A DNA stretch of 64,000 nt, taken from Shewanella holmiensis (lineage in GTDB: Bacteria > Pseudomonadota > Gammaproteobacteria > Enterobacterales > Shewanellaceae). The position numbers and the translations under genes were made by a program. The stretch lies in contig NZ_JAMTCD010000003.1 of the NCBI RefSeq assembly GCF_025370255.1, positions 124,001-188,000 on the forward strand, written 5' to 3'. This document shows positions 34,485 to 44,820 of the stretch, one piece after another; position 1 is the first letter of the stretch; every line of letters begins with the position of its first letter. The notes beneath the pieces were generated by a model, which saw nothing but the letters and a program-made list of their open reading frames with translations, was not told where the DNA came from and ran no database searches.

Positions 34485-36785
34485 ATGCAAATCCGATATT
34501 TTCTGGCCTTATGCCTTTTGCCTCATACAGTGTTTGCCCAAGCACCAGCTCCCGAAGCGGAACAACTTCCACTTTGCGTTGTTGAACCTCCTGTTTCACG
34601 TTCATTTAATGATCGTGAAAAACTTTCAGGCATTCAAGACACCGACATTGTCATTATTTCAGATAATTCTTCCGCGGCTTTTGATGATAAAGCCCATTTC
34701 AGTGGTGATGTAAGTTTTAGCCAAGGCTCTCGGCATATTGCTGCAGATCAGGCTATTTTAGATCAGAAAAAGCAGCAACTAAGTGCCAATGGTAATCTTA
34801 TTTTTAAAGATGATCAGTTTACGATTACCGCTGAAAACTTACAGGCGCAAATGAGCAGTAACAGTGCCACATTAGAAGGCGCTGAATATTGGTTTCATGG
34901 GCAACAAGCCCACGGCGACGCTAAAAAATTACAAATCACCTCAGAGAATAACTTAATCCTTTCCGGCACCAACTTTACAACTTGCCCACCTGGCGATGAA
35001 TCTTGGTTGCTTGAAGCTGACATGATCAAAATAGACAGTGAAGAGGAATGGGGCGAAATTTGGAACGCTAAACTACGGATTGCTGATGTCCCAGTGATGT
35101 ACATTCCTTATATGACCATTCCGGTGTCAGATAAGCGTAAAACAGGATTCTTATTCCCAAGTTTTAGCACAAGTACGACAAATGGTGTGCAACTTAGTAC
35201 GCCTTATTATTGGAATATTGCTCCAGAATACGATTTAACCTTTACACCTGATGTGATGTCATCGCGGGGTTTATTTGTCAAAACTGAGTTCCGTTATTTA
35301 GCAGGCGAGCAACAAAATGGCCAACTCAATGTTGAATACTTAGGTAATGACCGTAAGTTATTTAATAACCCTGAACGCTATTTATTCCATTGGAGTCATC
35401 AAGGTGCAATCGACGAAAATTGGCGAGTCAGAGCAAATTATACCGATGTTTCAGACAACAATTATTTCAATGATTTAAATTCGGATGTAAACCGCTCAAC
35501 GGATAACCAATTATCACGAATTGGAGAAGCCAGTTATTTTGAACAAAACTGGGACTTCAACATGCGAGTTCAAGATATTAAAGTGCTTGGCGAAGACGAA
35601 CGTCCTTACCAAGTGATGCCGCAGCTGAACTTCAATTATCGAAAAATTAATTTCTGGAATGCGATTGATTTTAGATTCAACTCTGAGCTGACAAACTTTC
35701 AGCATCAAGATAATCAATACACCACAGCCACACGTTTACACATGGTTCCAAGCCTAACATTACCGATTCAAGGCCCAGCCGGAAGCTTAACTAGCGAAAT
35801 TAAACTGCTGCAAACCCAATATTGGCAAGCACCAGATGAAAAAGACACCCAGCTTGCTGAATCCGTTAGCAGAACCATTCCACAAGTGCGCCTGCACGGC
35901 CAAATTAATTTTGAGCGCCCAACAACGTTTTTTGATAGTGAATTTAAGCAAACATTAGAACCACAATTTCAATACCTATATGTCGGGTATGAAGACCAAT
36001 CTGACATAGGTATTTACGATACCGCTCAACTTCAAGAAGATTATTTTGGGCTATTCCGTGACCGACGCTTTTCAGGATTAGACAGAATTGCTGATGCAAA
36101 TCAATTAACCCTCGGATTCACAACTCGATTTTTGGATGGCAATAATCTAGAGAAATTCAAATTTAGCCTAGGACAAACCCTCTACTTTGAAGACTCCAAA
36201 GTGCTATTAGAGAACCATTATCTTCAAGAGTCTGAATCTACGTCGGTTTTAGCTGCCGAACTCGATGCTCACCTTTATAAAGATTGGTTTATTAGCGGCT
36301 CAATGCAGCACGATACCGAAAACAATAAAAACAAAAAGAATGAAGTGACATTAGATTTCAGACCCAGCAAAGATAAGTTACTGCAGTTTAGTTATCGTTA
36401 CGTTCCTGACTTGCTAAATACCAATACCAATGATCGAGTCAATATTTCTCAAGCAGGTATCAGAACGTCATGGCCAATAAGTGATGACTTATATTTTGTG
36501 GGTAACTGGTATTATGATTTGAATGAATCCCGCCGTATTGAAACCTATACCGGCTTCCAATACGAATCGTGTTGTTGGGCTGTTCGCTTAAGTTATCATT
36601 ACCGCATCAAAACCAATTACGACGATGACTTATCAGAAAGCATTGATAGTCGTGAAGAGTTTGAAAAAGGTGTTTACTTAAACTTTGTTATCAAAGGGCT
36701 CGGTGGTTCTGGACCACTTGGGGTTGATGATATGTTGAATGAAGGTTTATTTAACTACCGAAAACCACTTTACTTAAGGAATTAA
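34485..36785 (+). CDS. lptD: LPS assembly outer-membrane protein LptD
   Basis: LptD with LptE inserts LPS into the outer leaflet. ATG 34485 gives 766 residues with a signal peptide (cut near VFAQAP). The N-terminal jellyroll (about 55-190, OstA-type) is followed by a large barrel. The four disulfide Cys are present: Cys31, Cys167 (FTTCPPG) and the adjacent pair Cys696-Cys697 (ESCCWAV), consistent with the 1-3, 2-4 pattern of E. coli. It leads the conserved cluster lptD-surA-pdxA-rsmA-apaG-apaH. Confidence 0.97.
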   Translation: MQIRYFLALCLLPHTVFAQAPAPEAEQLPLCVVEPPVSRSFNDREKLSGIQDTDIVIISDNSSAAFDDKAHFSGDVSFSQGSRHIAADQAILDQKKQQLSANGNLIFKDDQFTITAENLQAQMSSNSATLEGAEYWFHGQQAHGDAKKLQITSENNLILSGTNFTTCPPGDESWLLEADMIKIDSEEEWGEIWNAKLRIADVPVMYIPYMTIPVSDKRKTGFLFPSFSTSTTNGVQLSTPYYWNIAPEYDLTFTPDVMSSRGLFVKTEFRYLAGEQQNGQLNVEYLGNDRKLFNNPERYLFHWSHQGAIDENWRVRANYTDVSDNNYFNDLNSDVNRSTDNQLSRIGEASYFEQNWDFNMRVQDIKVLGEDERPYQVMPQLNFNYRKINFWNAIDFRFNSELTNFQHQDNQYTTATRLHMVPSLTLPIQGPAGSLTSEIKLLQTQYWQAPDEKDTQLAESVSRTIPQVRLHGQINFERPTTFFDSEFKQTLEPQFQYLYVGYEDQSDIGIYDTAQLQEDYFGLFRDRRFSGLDRIADANQLTLGFTTRFLDGNNLEKFKFSLGQTLYFEDSKVLLENHYLQESESTSVLAAELDAHLYKDWFISGSMQHDTENNKNKKNEVTLDFRPSKDKLLQFSYRYVPDLLNTNTNDRVNISQAGIRTSWPISDDLYFVGNWYYDLNESRRIETYTGFQYESCCWAVRLSYHYRIKTNYDDDLSESIDSREEFEKGVYLNFVIKGLGGSGPLGVDDMLNEGLFNYRKPLYLRN

Positions 36786-36939
36786 GCGGCTTTTATGCTA
36801 GCTTATGGTAAATTGCTGAACCAAGATTAAAAAGCGTAGTCCAACGTTAAGTTAATTGAGTTTTACTTAACGAAACAATAACGATAGATTTGGGCTCAAC
36901 ACCCGATTTGACAGAATTAAAGTGCCAAGGATTTTTTGG

Positions 36940-38244
36940 ATGAAACACAGTAAGAAACTTTTTATTGCATTATGCGCACTCGCTATGAGCCAAACAGCTT
37001 ATTCTGCTCCACAACCGTTAGATCACGTTGCGGTTCAATTAAATGACGGCATTATTTTAGAAAGTGAAATTAGCAATATGATTGCTAATGTTACCGCCAA
37101 TGCAAAAAAGTCAAATCAGACTTTACCATCGGCTGAAGCACTGCGTACGCAAGTCATCGAACGTCTTATATTGACGCGCTTACAATTGCAAACAGCAGAT
37201 AGAATCGGTCTTTCAATTGGTGATTTACAATTAGACCAAACCATCGAGAATATTGCTAAAGAGCAAAAATCCACTGTAGCTGAAATGCAACAAGAACTTG
37301 AAAAAGATGGCGTAAGTTTTAGTCAATACCGCGAGCAATTACGTGAAGAGATCACCCTAGGTGAAATTCAACGTATTCAGGTTCAACGCCGTATTCAAGT
37401 ATCACCTCAAGAAGTGAATAATCTTGTTAAACTCATTTCAGAACAGGGATTAAAAGATGTTGAATTTCAAATTGGTCACATTCTGATAGAAATCCCAAGT
37501 AACCCATCGAGTGAACAACTTGAATCATCAAGCAAGCGTGCAGACATTGTTCTTAAACGCCTAGATGAGGGTGAAGATTTCCGTAGTACAGCAATTGCAT
37601 CATCATCTGGACCTAAGGCTCTAGAAGGCGGTATTTGGGATTTCATGAACATTAATGAAATGCCAACCCTGTTTGCTGAAGTCATTTCAGGTGCAAAAAA
37701 AGGTGACATATTTGGCCCGATTAAATCGGGTTCGGGTTTCCACATTATTAAAGTGATGGATACTCGTGGATTACAAACACAGGAAATTGACGAAGTAAAA
37801 TCGCGACACATTTTATTAAAGCCATCACCGATTTTATCCGATGATCGTGCCCAAGCCATGTTAGCTAATTTCCTAAAAGATATTCGCAGTGGCGATGCTG
37901 AGTTTGGTAAGTTAGCGCGTCAATACTCTGAAGACCCAGGCTCAGCAACGAAAGGCGGAGAGTTAGGCTGGGCTGAGCCTAGCTTGTATGTTCCAGAGTT
38001 TTCACAGACGCTAGCCAGCTTAACACCCGGCCAAATCAGTGAACCATTTCGTACAACTCATGGCTGGCATATTGTACAATTAGAAGAACGCCGCAAAACG
38101 GATGCTACAGACAAGTTCAACAGCAATCGAGCGCATCAATTAATTTTTCGCCGTAAATTTAACGAAGAATTACAAAACTGGTTAGATGAAATGCGTAGTG
38201 ATGCATACATCGAAATATTCGAGCCTGAAAATTTACGAGGCTAA
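36940..38244 (+). CDS. surA: Periplasmic chaperone and peptidyl-prolyl isomerase SurA
   Basis: SurA escorts outer-membrane proteins, including LptD, to the BAM complex. ATG 36940 has AAGGA eight bases upstream and gives 434 residues; signal peptide cut near AYSAPQ. An N-terminal chaperone domain is followed by two parvulin domains (about 170-275 and 285-385), each with the family IGHILIEIP or SRHILLKPS opening and FxxxAxxxSxxP-type core. The usual C-terminal helix closes the chaperone domain. 154 bases downstream of lptD; pdxA follows at 7 bases. Confidence 0.96.
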   Translation: MKHSKKLFIALCALAMSQTAYSAPQPLDHVAVQLNDGIILESEISNMIANVTANAKKSNQTLPSAEALRTQVIERLILTRLQLQTADRIGLSIGDLQLDQTIENIAKEQKSTVAEMQQELEKDGVSFSQYREQLREEITLGEIQRIQVQRRIQVSPQEVNNLVKLISEQGLKDVEFQIGHILIEIPSNPSSEQLESSSKRADIVLKRLDEGEDFRSTAIASSSGPKALEGGIWDFMNINEMPTLFAEVISGAKKGDIFGPIKSGSGFHIIKVMDTRGLQTQEIDEVKSRHILLKPSPILSDDRAQAMLANFLKDIRSGDAEFGKLARQYSEDPGSATKGGELGWAEPSLYVPEFSQTLASLTPGQISEPFRTTHGWHIVQLEERRKTDATDKFNSNRAHQLIFRRKFNEELQNWLDEMRSDAYIEIFEPENLRG

Positions 38245-38251
38245 TATAATA

Positions 38252-39235
38252 ATGATCAAACGTATCGCGATAACGCCGGGCGAACCGGCGAGTATCGGCC
38301 CTGACATAGTCATTAAACTAGCTCAGCAGGAATGGCCTGCTGAGTTAGTTGTTTGTGCCGATCCACAATTATTAATAGATAGAGCTAAATTACTCAATTT
38401 ACCTCTTGAACTGCGCCTATATGACGCATTAAAACCCGCCCAAGCTCAACAGGCTGGCACACTAACCATCTTGCCCTTTACCTTAGCCGAACCGGTAGAG
38501 TGTGGTGTACTAAATGAAGCCAACAGTGCTTATGTGGTGGAAACGCTGCGCGTAGCCGGTGAAAAAAACATGTCAAAGGAATTTGATGCTGTTGTCACAG
38601 GTCCTGTTCATAAAGGCATTATCAATCAAGCCGGTATTCCTTTTAGTGGCCACACAGAATACTTCGCCTTACAGGCTAACTGCCCTGACGTAGTAATGAT
38701 GTTGGCGACACCAGGGTTGCAAGTTGCGTTGATGACCACACATATTCCTTTAGCGTACGTGTCAAAAGCTATCACGCGAGACAGATTGCACCATATTATC
38801 AAAATTTTACATCGTGAATTAGTCAGCAAATTTGGCTTAGGTTCGCCCAAAATCTTTGTATGTGGTTTAAATCCACATGCGGGTGAAGATGGTCATTTAG
38901 GACGTGAAGAAATTGATGTCATGATCCCTGCATTGAACGAATTACGTGCTCAAGACATTGATATTATTGGGCCATTGCCGGCAGACACCTTGTTCCAACC
39001 TAAATATCTAGAACAAGCGGATGTTGTACTCGCTATGTACCACGACCAAGGGTTACCTGTACTAAAATCTATCGGTTTTGGTAAATCGGTCAATATCACC
39101 TTAGGTTTACCGTATATAAGAACTTCTGTTGATCACGGCACCGCACTCGATCTTGCAGGCTCCGGAAAAGCAGATAGTGGCAGTTTATTCTGCGCACTTC
39201 ACAAAGCCATTGAAATGATCGACAAGAGTAAATAA
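38252..39235 (+). CDS. pdxA: 4-hydroxythreonine-4-phosphate dehydrogenase PdxA
   Basis: PdxA oxidises 4-phosphohydroxythreonine in pyridoxal phosphate synthesis. ATG 38252 gives 327 residues beginning [19 protein letters not shown]; upstream in-frame codons overlap surA and are not used by the family. Zinc-ligand motifs are [16 protein letters not shown] and MYHDQGL. It sits 7 bases after surA and 9 before rsmA in the standard operon order. Confidence 0.96.
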   Translation: MIKRIAITPGEPASIGPDIVIKLAQQEWPAELVVCADPQLLIDRAKLLNLPLELRLYDALKPAQAQQAGTLTILPFTLAEPVECGVLNEANSAYVVETLRVAGEKNMSKEFDAVVTGPVHKGIINQAGIPFSGHTEYFALQANCPDVVMMLATPGLQVALMTTHIPLAYVSKAITRDRLHHIIKILHRELVSKFGLGSPKIFVCGLNPHAGEDGHLGREEIDVMIPALNELRAQDIDIIGPLPADTLFQPKYLEQADVVLAMYHDQGLPVLKSIGFGKSVNITLGLPYIRTSVDHGTALDLAGSGKADSGSLFCALHKAIEMIDKSK

Positions 39236-39244
39236 ATAAACGTA

Positions 39245-40057
39245 ATGAGCAATAAAGTACACTTAGGCCACACGGCCAGAAAACGATTTGGACAAAACTT
39301 TCTCACTGACGAAGGTGTCATTAGCAGCATTGTTGGTGCTATTTCACCTGACAACGACCATGTGATGGTTGAAATTGGTCCTGGCCTTGGCGCGCTAACT
39401 GAGCCTGTTGCAGACACAATTGACAATTTAACCGTTGTTGAATTAGACCGTGACTTGGTTGAGCGTTTAAAAGTACATCCAATTTTAAAAGACAAACTCA
39501 CGATACATCAAGGTGATGCACTGCAGTTTGACTTTACCCAATTACTACAAGATGGCAAGAAAATGAAAGTGTTTGGTAATTTACCTTACAATATTTCCAC
39601 GCCATTAATGTTCCATTTATTTGAATTTGCTGAACATATCGAAACTATGCACTTTATGCTTCAAAAAGAAGTGGTGCTTCGATTATCCGCCAGTCCAGGT
39701 TGTAAAGCATATGGCCGTTTAACCGTTATGGCACAATATTACTGCCAAGTAGTGCCAGTATTAGAAGTGCCACCAGGCTGTTTCACTCCACCGCCTAAAG
39801 TGGATTCAGCGGTTGTGCGGTTACTTCCATACGAGCAAAAACCCTGGCCCTGTAAAGATGTGACTGTCATGCGTCATCTATGTACTACCGCCTTTAATAT
39901 GCGCCGTAAGACACTGCGTAATAATTTAAAAGGAATGTTAGATGATGAAGACTTTGCCGTTTTAGGTATCGATTCAACCTTAAGACCAGAGCAAATAAGT
40001 GTCGAACAATATGTGGCGATGGCAAACTTGTTCATTGATAAAAGCCCCGCTAATTAA
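39245..40057 (+). CDS. rsmA: 16S rRNA dimethyladenosine transferase RsmA (KsgA)
   Basis: Dimethylates A1518 and A1519 of 16S rRNA late in 30S assembly. The 270 residues show [11 protein letters not shown] motif [14 protein letters not shown], motif [10 protein letters not shown], and the C-terminal RNA-binding helical domain with [12 protein letters not shown]. Start ATG 39245. Nine bases after pdxA, 56 before apaG. Confidence 0.97.
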   Translation: MSNKVHLGHTARKRFGQNFLTDEGVISSIVGAISPDNDHVMVEIGPGLGALTEPVADTIDNLTVVELDRDLVERLKVHPILKDKLTIHQGDALQFDFTQLLQDGKKMKVFGNLPYNISTPLMFHLFEFAEHIETMHFMLQKEVVLRLSASPGCKAYGRLTVMAQYYCQVVPVLEVPPGCFTPPPKVDSAVVRLLPYEQKPWPCKDVTVMRHLCTTAFNMRRKTLRNNLKGMLDDEDFAVLGIDSTLRPEQISVEQYVAMANLFIDKSPAN

Positions 40058-40113
40058 TCTCTACCTTAAAGGGCACATTCATTGAATCTGCCCTTTTGTT
40101 TTAGGATCCCCTT

Positions 40114-40494
40114 ATGAGTCAAGCTGAATCTCCGATCAAAATTAAAGTTGAAACAGAATACCTCAAACAGCAATCTGATATCGCAGAACAGAAATTCCTG
40201 TTTACGTACACTATCACCATTATTAATACTGGTGATCAAGATGTTACCTTGAAAGATCGCCATTGGATCATCACCGATGCAGATGGTAATAAGAGTGAAG
40301 TAAAAGGTCCTGGTGTTGTAGGCGAGACTCCTACAATAGCGCCTAATACAGCATATCAATACTCGAGTGGAACCGTGTTAGATACCCCGATTGGATTTAT
40401 GGAAGGCGCTTATGGCATGACATACAATGACGGTAAAACGTTCTCCGCCCCTATCCCGACATTCAGATTATCAGTGCCTGGAATATTACAATAG
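40114..40494 (+). CDS. apaG: ApaG domain protein
   Basis: ApaG is a small beta-sandwich protein, often co-encoded with apaH; its role is still uncertain (it relates to eukaryotic Fbx3 and pyrophosphate-binding modules). The 126 residues hold the family motifs FLFTYTITIINTG, LKDRHWIITDADG, VKGPGVVGETPTI and GAYGMTYNDG. ATG 40114. It abuts apaH by three bases. Confidence 0.96.
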   Translation: MSQAESPIKIKVETEYLKQQSDIAEQKFLFTYTITIINTGDQDVTLKDRHWIITDADGNKSEVKGPGVVGETPTIAPNTAYQYSSGTVLDTPIGFMEGAYGMTYNDGKTFSAPIPTFRLSVPGILQ

Positions 40495-40497
40495 ATT

Positions 40498-41316
40498 ATG
40501 GCCAATTATTTTGTCGGCGATATTCAAGGCTGCTATGAAGAACTGCAGCGCTTATTGATAAAAGTCAGTTTTAACGCTTCAAGAGATACGCTTTGGGCTG
40601 TTGGCGATTTAGTTGCAAGAGGTCCTGGATCACTTGAAACACTGCGTTTTTTCGAATCACTCAACGATAGTGGTAAAGTGGTACTCGGTAATCATGACCT
40701 CCATTTAATGGCGGTACAGGGTAACGTAAAACGAGCAAATCCCAATGATCATTTACAAGCTTTATTGAATGCACCAGACTGCCCTAAACTGATTAATTGG
40801 TTAAGACTACAACCTCTAACACGCTTTTTACCTGAACACAATTTGATCATGTGTCATGCCGGAGTTCCCCCTCAATGGGATCTCAACACCTTAAAACAAG
40901 AAAGTGAAAGAGTGAGTGAGCAACTAGCAAAAGCGGATTATCTTGATGCTGTGATTCGTCAAATGTATCAAAACCAACCCAGTGTCTGGAATAAAGATCT
41001 GATAGGCATAGAACGGACAATATATTGCATTAATGCCTTAACTAGAATGCGTTTTTTATATCCAGACGCTAGCTTAGACTTTGAATGTAAACACCCCCCA
41101 TGCCAAATAAACGATAAAAATTTATCTCCCTGGTTTGCATTTGAATCTAATCTTCAAGCCCCCTACCAAATTGTTTTTGGCCATTGGGCTGCATTAATGG
41201 GTAAAACACCGCATACTTATCTTCACGCATTAGACACAGGGTGCTGTTGGGGTGAGCATTTAACTATGTGGCACCTTGAAACAAATGAAAAAATTACCCA
41301 AAATAAGTTAAATTAG
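40498..41316 (+). CDS. apaH: Bis(5'-nucleosyl)-tetraphosphatase ApaH
   Basis: Symmetrically cleaves Ap4A to two ADP; also removes Np4 RNA caps. The 272 residues show metallophosphatase motifs GDIQGCYEEL, GDLVARGPGSLE, GNHDLHLMA and CHAGVPP, with VFGHWAALMG. Last gene of the lptD cluster; the spacer after it carries the chemoreceptor's sigma-28 promoter. Confidence 0.96.
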   Translation: MANYFVGDIQGCYEELQRLLIKVSFNASRDTLWAVGDLVARGPGSLETLRFFESLNDSGKVVLGNHDLHLMAVQGNVKRANPNDHLQALLNAPDCPKLINWLRLQPLTRFLPEHNLIMCHAGVPPQWDLNTLKQESERVSEQLAKADYLDAVIRQMYQNQPSVWNKDLIGIERTIYCINALTRMRFLYPDASLDFECKHPPCQINDKNLSPWFAFESNLQAPYQIVFGHWAALMGKTPHTYLHALDTGCCWGEHLTMWHLETNEKITQNKLN

Positions 41317-41319
41317 CGT

Positions 41320-41346
41320 TAAACTAAAAGGCAAATAAGCCGATAC
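41320..41346 (+). promoter_or_regulatory. Sigma-28 (FliA) promoter of the chemoreceptor gene
   Basis: TAAA (41320-41323), exactly 15 bases, GCCGATAC (41339-41346). The sigma-28 consensus is TAAA-N15-GCCGATAA, so only the last base differs. It ends 78 bases before the receptor ATG. The -10 also lies in a CCGATA / TATCGG inverted repeat. Confidence 0.82.
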
Positions 41347-41424
41347 TTAACTATCGGATTTAGAAATACCTGAGTACCCGAGCCCGCATTACAGGGATAA
41401 AATAATAATAGGTTGGAGTAACAT

Positions 41425-43446
41425 ATGAAAATTAACGTGGCCACTAGGGTTATTGGTGGGTTTTCTGCCGTAACGTTATTGCTGATAATTCTTGGGGGTG
41501 TCACCCTCTTAGGCAATAGCAGCATTAAAGATGGGACTCAAATATTACAGCAAGTTAGTCTACCAGCTTTAGAGTCAACAAATTTGCTCAGCGAAAACTT
41601 AAGCAGCCAACAACTAGAATCATTACAAGGCTATTACAGTAATCACTCTTCAAAAATTCCTGCTATTGAAAAAAATCTTGCCAACGAAAATAAAAAATTT
41701 CAAACAGAGTTTAGTAAGTTAACTAACTTAATCTCTGGTCAAGCACAACTGACGCAACCGTTAAACCAATTGAAATCAGCTTACCTGAGTTATGAAACTA
41801 TCGCTGAAAAAATGCTTAACGAAAGAACACTAGCGTTATCAAAGCAGGAAACACTACTCAAAATGAGAAGTGATTTAGAAAATGCAGCCGATGATGGCTC
41901 ATCAATTCTATTGGATATCATTGACTTAGAAACTAGCGAAGATGAAACAGAGAGAAGCCTTGCGGCATCAGCAAGTGTAGTTGATAACACCTTTATCAAC
42001 TTAATTACCACTGTATATGATTTAGTCGGCGCAACTGAGCAAAGTAAATACGACCTTATAATTAAAGAACTAGATTACATGGTCAGTGAAGCAAAAGGCA
42101 AATTAAGCCACATTAATATGCAGGGCCAAGATGTTATCGACAATGATATTTTATCTGATTTAAGCAAAGAAACGGATAAAGTATTTAACCTTTTATCTGG
42201 TTCAAATTCTATCATTGCATTAAAAAGTCAGCAGTTACAACACGATGACACATCAACTAGAGCCCTAGACGAAACCCAAAAGAAAGCGAAAGTAGCTAAC
42301 GCCAAAATGACGGAACTGGCAAATGCTATTGAAGGCTTTACGGATGGTATCAGCACTCAGGCAATCGAAGTTATCGATTCTGCAGCAATTAAAACCATGG
42401 TCGTAGTATTAATTGCCATTTTTGTCGCAATATTCGTCAGCATTGCTGTTGTGCGACCTTTAACACGCTCATTAGAGCAAGTTAACCAAGCGCTGAACGT
42501 GCTTGCTTCAGGCGATTTAACCCATAAACTTGACGATACTGGTCACGATGAATTTGCCGAGCTATCTAAAAACTGTAATCGTTTAGTCGACAGTTTACGC
42601 AGTTTGATTGCCGGTATTTTAGACCGCTCTAACCAACTAGCCGCCGCCGCTGAAGAAACATCCGCGATTACCTCTCAAACCACAATAGGTATTCAAGAAC
42701 AAAAGAGCCAAGTTGATCAAATTGCTACAGCAACTACGGAACTGAGTTCAAGTGCACAGCAAGTTTCAATGAGCGCGGATCAAGCACTAGAACAAATCAA
42801 ACAAGCGGATCAAGAAACCCAACATATGCGTGCTCTTGCTGATGAAAGTAAGCTTACCATTCTGGCGCTTGCTGACGAAGTATCTAAAGCAGGTACCGTG
42901 ATTAATAAGCTGCATACAGACAGTGCTTCTATCGGCTCTATTCTAGATGTTATCCGTGGCATTGCCGAGCAAACAAACTTACTGGCTTTAAATGCTGCTA
43001 TTGAAGCAGCTCGTGCTGGTGAACAAGGCCGAGGTTTTGCTGTTGTTGCTGATGAAGTGAGAAGCCTGGCTTCACGTACACAAGATTCAACCCGTGAAAT
43101 TCAACTTATGATTGAAGTATTACAACAGGGTGCGCAACAAGCCGTTGCGGTAATGGAGCTAGGTCGCTCACAAGCAAACTCCTGTGTAGACAAAAATGAA
43201 CAAGCTAATTTAGCCCTTGAGTCTATCATTAAATCTGTTCACAAGGCTTACGATTCAGGTACCCATATTGCGCACGCGGCGCAAGAGCAAAACCTTGTTA
43301 GTCAGCAAGTTTCAGAGAAACTTGAACACATTGCTCTTATCTCTGAAGAAACAGCGACAGGTGCAGAGCAAACTGCACAATCAAGTCATCAGGTTGCTGT
43401 GCTCGCTGAAGAGCTTCAAGCATCTGTGGGTGAGTTTAAAGTGTAA
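41425..43446 (+). CDS. Methyl-accepting chemotaxis protein
   Basis: Chemoreceptor that signals to CheA/CheW. The 673 residues have membrane helix 1 (about 8-30), a mostly helical periplasmic sensing domain of about 290 residues, membrane helix 2 (about 325-343), HAMP (about 344-398) and the cytoplasmic signalling domain with hairpin tip [26 protein letters not shown] (quoted as [18 protein letters not shown], near 510-530). The helical ligand domain, free of PAS or Cache signature, gives no ligand hint. Preceded by a sigma-28 promoter and GGAG ribosome site; a strong terminator follows. Confidence 0.95.
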   Translation: MKINVATRVIGGFSAVTLLLIILGGVTLLGNSSIKDGTQILQQVSLPALESTNLLSENLSSQQLESLQGYYSNHSSKIPAIEKNLANENKKFQTEFSKLTNLISGQAQLTQPLNQLKSAYLSYETIAEKMLNERTLALSKQETLLKMRSDLENAADDGSSILLDIIDLETSEDETERSLAASASVVDNTFINLITTVYDLVGATEQSKYDLIIKELDYMVSEAKGKLSHINMQGQDVIDNDILSDLSKETDKVFNLLSGSNSIIALKSQQLQHDDTSTRALDETQKKAKVANAKMTELANAIEGFTDGISTQAIEVIDSAAIKTMVVVLIAIFVAIFVSIAVVRPLTRSLEQVNQALNVLASGDLTHKLDDTGHDEFAELSKNCNRLVDSLRSLIAGILDRSNQLAAAAEETSAITSQTTIGIQEQKSQVDQIATATTELSSSAQQVSMSADQALEQIKQADQETQHMRALADESKLTILALADEVSKAGTVINKLHTDSASIGSILDVIRGIAEQTNLLALNAAIEAARAGEQGRGFAVVADEVRSLASRTQDSTREIQLMIEVLQQGAQQAVAVMELGRSQANSCVDKNEQANLALESIIKSVHKAYDSGTHIAHAAQEQNLVSQQVSEKLEHIALISEETATGAEQTAQSSHQVAVLAEELQASVGEFKV

Positions 43447-43464
43447 TCTCGCGACCTTACACTC

Positions 43465-43497
43465 AAATAAAAAAGGCCATATTGGCCTTTTTTATTT
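43465..43497 (+). terminator. Intrinsic terminator of the chemoreceptor gene
   Basis: Perfect 14-bp stem AAATAAAAAAGGCC / GGCCTTTTTTATTT with a 5-base loop, 18 bases past the stop codon. Confidence 0.9.
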
Positions 43498-43508
43498 TAT
43501 GAAATAAT

Positions 43509-43583
43509 GTTCAAGATAAAAACGAATTAAGCACGACGAATGGATTGCAGCCTAGCAATCTAAATAAAATTCACTCAACAAAG
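43509..43583. repeat. Dispersed repeat, copy 1
   Basis: Begins GTTCAAGATAAAAACG, continues AATTAAGCAC (to 43534) and ends TTCACTCAACAAAG (43570-43583). The same two blocks recur at 58435-58493 with a shorter, different middle. This copy has a small inverted repeat GATTGC / GCAATC in the middle (43543-43560). It follows directly on an intrinsic terminator. Confidence 0.75.
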
Positions 43584-43755
43584 ATTATTCGTTTTTAGCT
43601 GAATTCTTCTAACCGTGTTAATTGACCATTTTATCGCGTTATCACCTTTTATATTGAATAGCGACATGACAAAGCCTTTGCCTTACATTAAGGGCTAATA
43701 ATTCGTTGCAAAAAATAGGTTGAAAGGTCAACAGCCACTAAATACAAATTTCTGC
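43584..43755. other. Remainder of the 378-base mcp - DUF3718 spacer
   Basis: The spacer holds, in order, the chemoreceptor terminator, the dispersed repeat, this AT-rich stretch and the terminator of the convergent DUF3718 gene. I see no ORF, promoter or clear structure in this stretch. Confidence 0.4.
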
Positions 43756-43785
43756 CAAAAAAATACCGACTATTTAAGTCGGTAT
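43756..43785 (-). terminator. Intrinsic terminator of the DUF3718 gene
   Basis: Stem ATACCGACT / AGTCGGTAT (43763-43771 and 43777-43785) with TTTTTTT following on the minus strand, 40 bases past the DUF3718 stop. Confidence 0.78.
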
Positions 43786-43824
43786 GTTTGGTGACAACTA
43801 TTAACTTATTTAAGCTATTAAGAA

Positions 43825-44235
43825 TTAATCTTCATCACCGGCACCACCACTAACACGATCATTAATCGCAGCAGTGATTGGACTACCACTATGACCATTA
43901 GCATTTGCCCAATCAAGAATGGTTTTACCATCGGATTCAACAACAGAAAGATCTGAACCAGGTAAACGCTTCGCAATAAACTCACCAACATCATTTGCAT
44001 TTGAATTGTAGGCAGTACGCAATAAACTGCTGCCATCACAACTTAATCCAGTATAAATGTTGCGTAATTTTACGCGGGCTTCTTTCAATTTTTTACGTAA
44101 ACGGTTTTTATCATCTGACTTAACATAATCACATATGTTAGCCACTAACTGATCAGTGTTTGCGACGGCAGGGGCTGACACAGAAGATGCAGCAATCAGG
44201 ACAGCAACGGCAACAGCCGCAGGCATTAAACGCAT
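43825..44235 (-). CDS. DUF3718 exported protein
   Basis: 136 residues with a signal peptide (cut near AVANTD) and the DUF3718 core ANICDYVKSDDKNRLRKKL, then VKLRNIYTGLSC and GSSLLRTAYNSNANDVGEFI. Two Cys in the core may pair. The C-terminal part resembles an ankyrin-like end (DGKTILDWANANGHSGS), which is a feature of such proteins. Role unknown; found in Shewanella and vibrios. Start ATG 44235 with GGAG upstream. It has its own terminator and lies 67 bases after folA on the same strand. Confidence 0.82.
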   Translation of the reverse strand: MRLMPAAVAVAVLIAASSVSAPAVANTDQLVANICDYVKSDDKNRLRKKLKEARVKLRNIYTGLSCDGSSLLRTAYNSNANDVGEFIAKRLPGSDLSVVESDGKTILDWANANGHSGSPITAAINDRVSGGAGDED

Positions 44236-44302
44236 CTGACACTCCTTTTATATTATTATAGTATTTTGAACATTCCATCTTGGTGGATATGATTCATTGT
44301 TC

Positions 44303-44806
44303 TTAGGGTAACTCGTGATCAAGTTTACAGTTTTTAACAAAAGTGTTAAAGCTATATTGCAAACCTTTGTCATTTGTTGCAGTAACAGTTTGTTGCCGTT
44401 GCCAACTACCATCGTCCCAATCAGGAAAATAGGTATCCCCATCTACATCCAGTTCAATGTGGGTTAAATATAGTACATCTGCTTTAGGAAGCAACTGTGC
44501 ATAAAGCTGGCCACCACCAATAATTACAAGCTCTTCACATTCCCCTGCTGCCAAGATGGCTTGTTCAAAACTGGTAACGCAGGTTATCCCCTCGGGTGAA
44601 TAATCATGCTGACGTGTAATAACAATATTGTGCCTTCCGGGTAAAGGCCTTCCTATTGACTCAAAGGTTTTACGCCCCATTACCACAGGCTTGGCTAGTG
44701 TCATTGCTTTAAAGTGCTTTAAGTCTTCAGGTAAATGCCAAGGCATTTGGTTGTCTTTACCAATCACTCGGTTGTTAGCCATAGCGGCAATCATTGCGAT
44801 ACGCAT
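44303..44806 (-). CDS. folA: Dihydrofolate reductase FolA
   Basis: NADPH-dependent reduction of dihydrofolate. The 167 residues carry the family features: IAAMANNRVIGKDNQMPWHLPEDLKHF (read as NRVIGKDNQMPWHLPEDL, with the catalytic acid at position about 27), VVMGRKTFESIGRPLPGR for NADPH, and ELVIIGGGQLYAQLLP. ATG 44806. It follows the split ThrE exporter genes by 14 bases and may be the last gene of the obgE operon. Confidence 0.97.
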   Translation of the reverse strand: MRIAMIAAMANNRVIGKDNQMPWHLPEDLKHFKAMTLAKPVVMGRKTFESIGRPLPGRHNIVITRQHDYSPEGITCVTSFEQAILAAGECEELVIIGGGQLYAQLLPKADVLYLTHIELDVDGDTYFPDWDDGSWQRQQTVTATNDKGLQYSFNTFVKNCKLDHELP

Positions 44807-44820
44807 ACAAAATCCTATGA

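Noticed and set aside
43818..44039. Minus-strand ORF of 73 residues inside the DUF3718 gene
   Set aside because: Other-frame shadow; the longer frame has a signal peptide and DUF3718 motifs.
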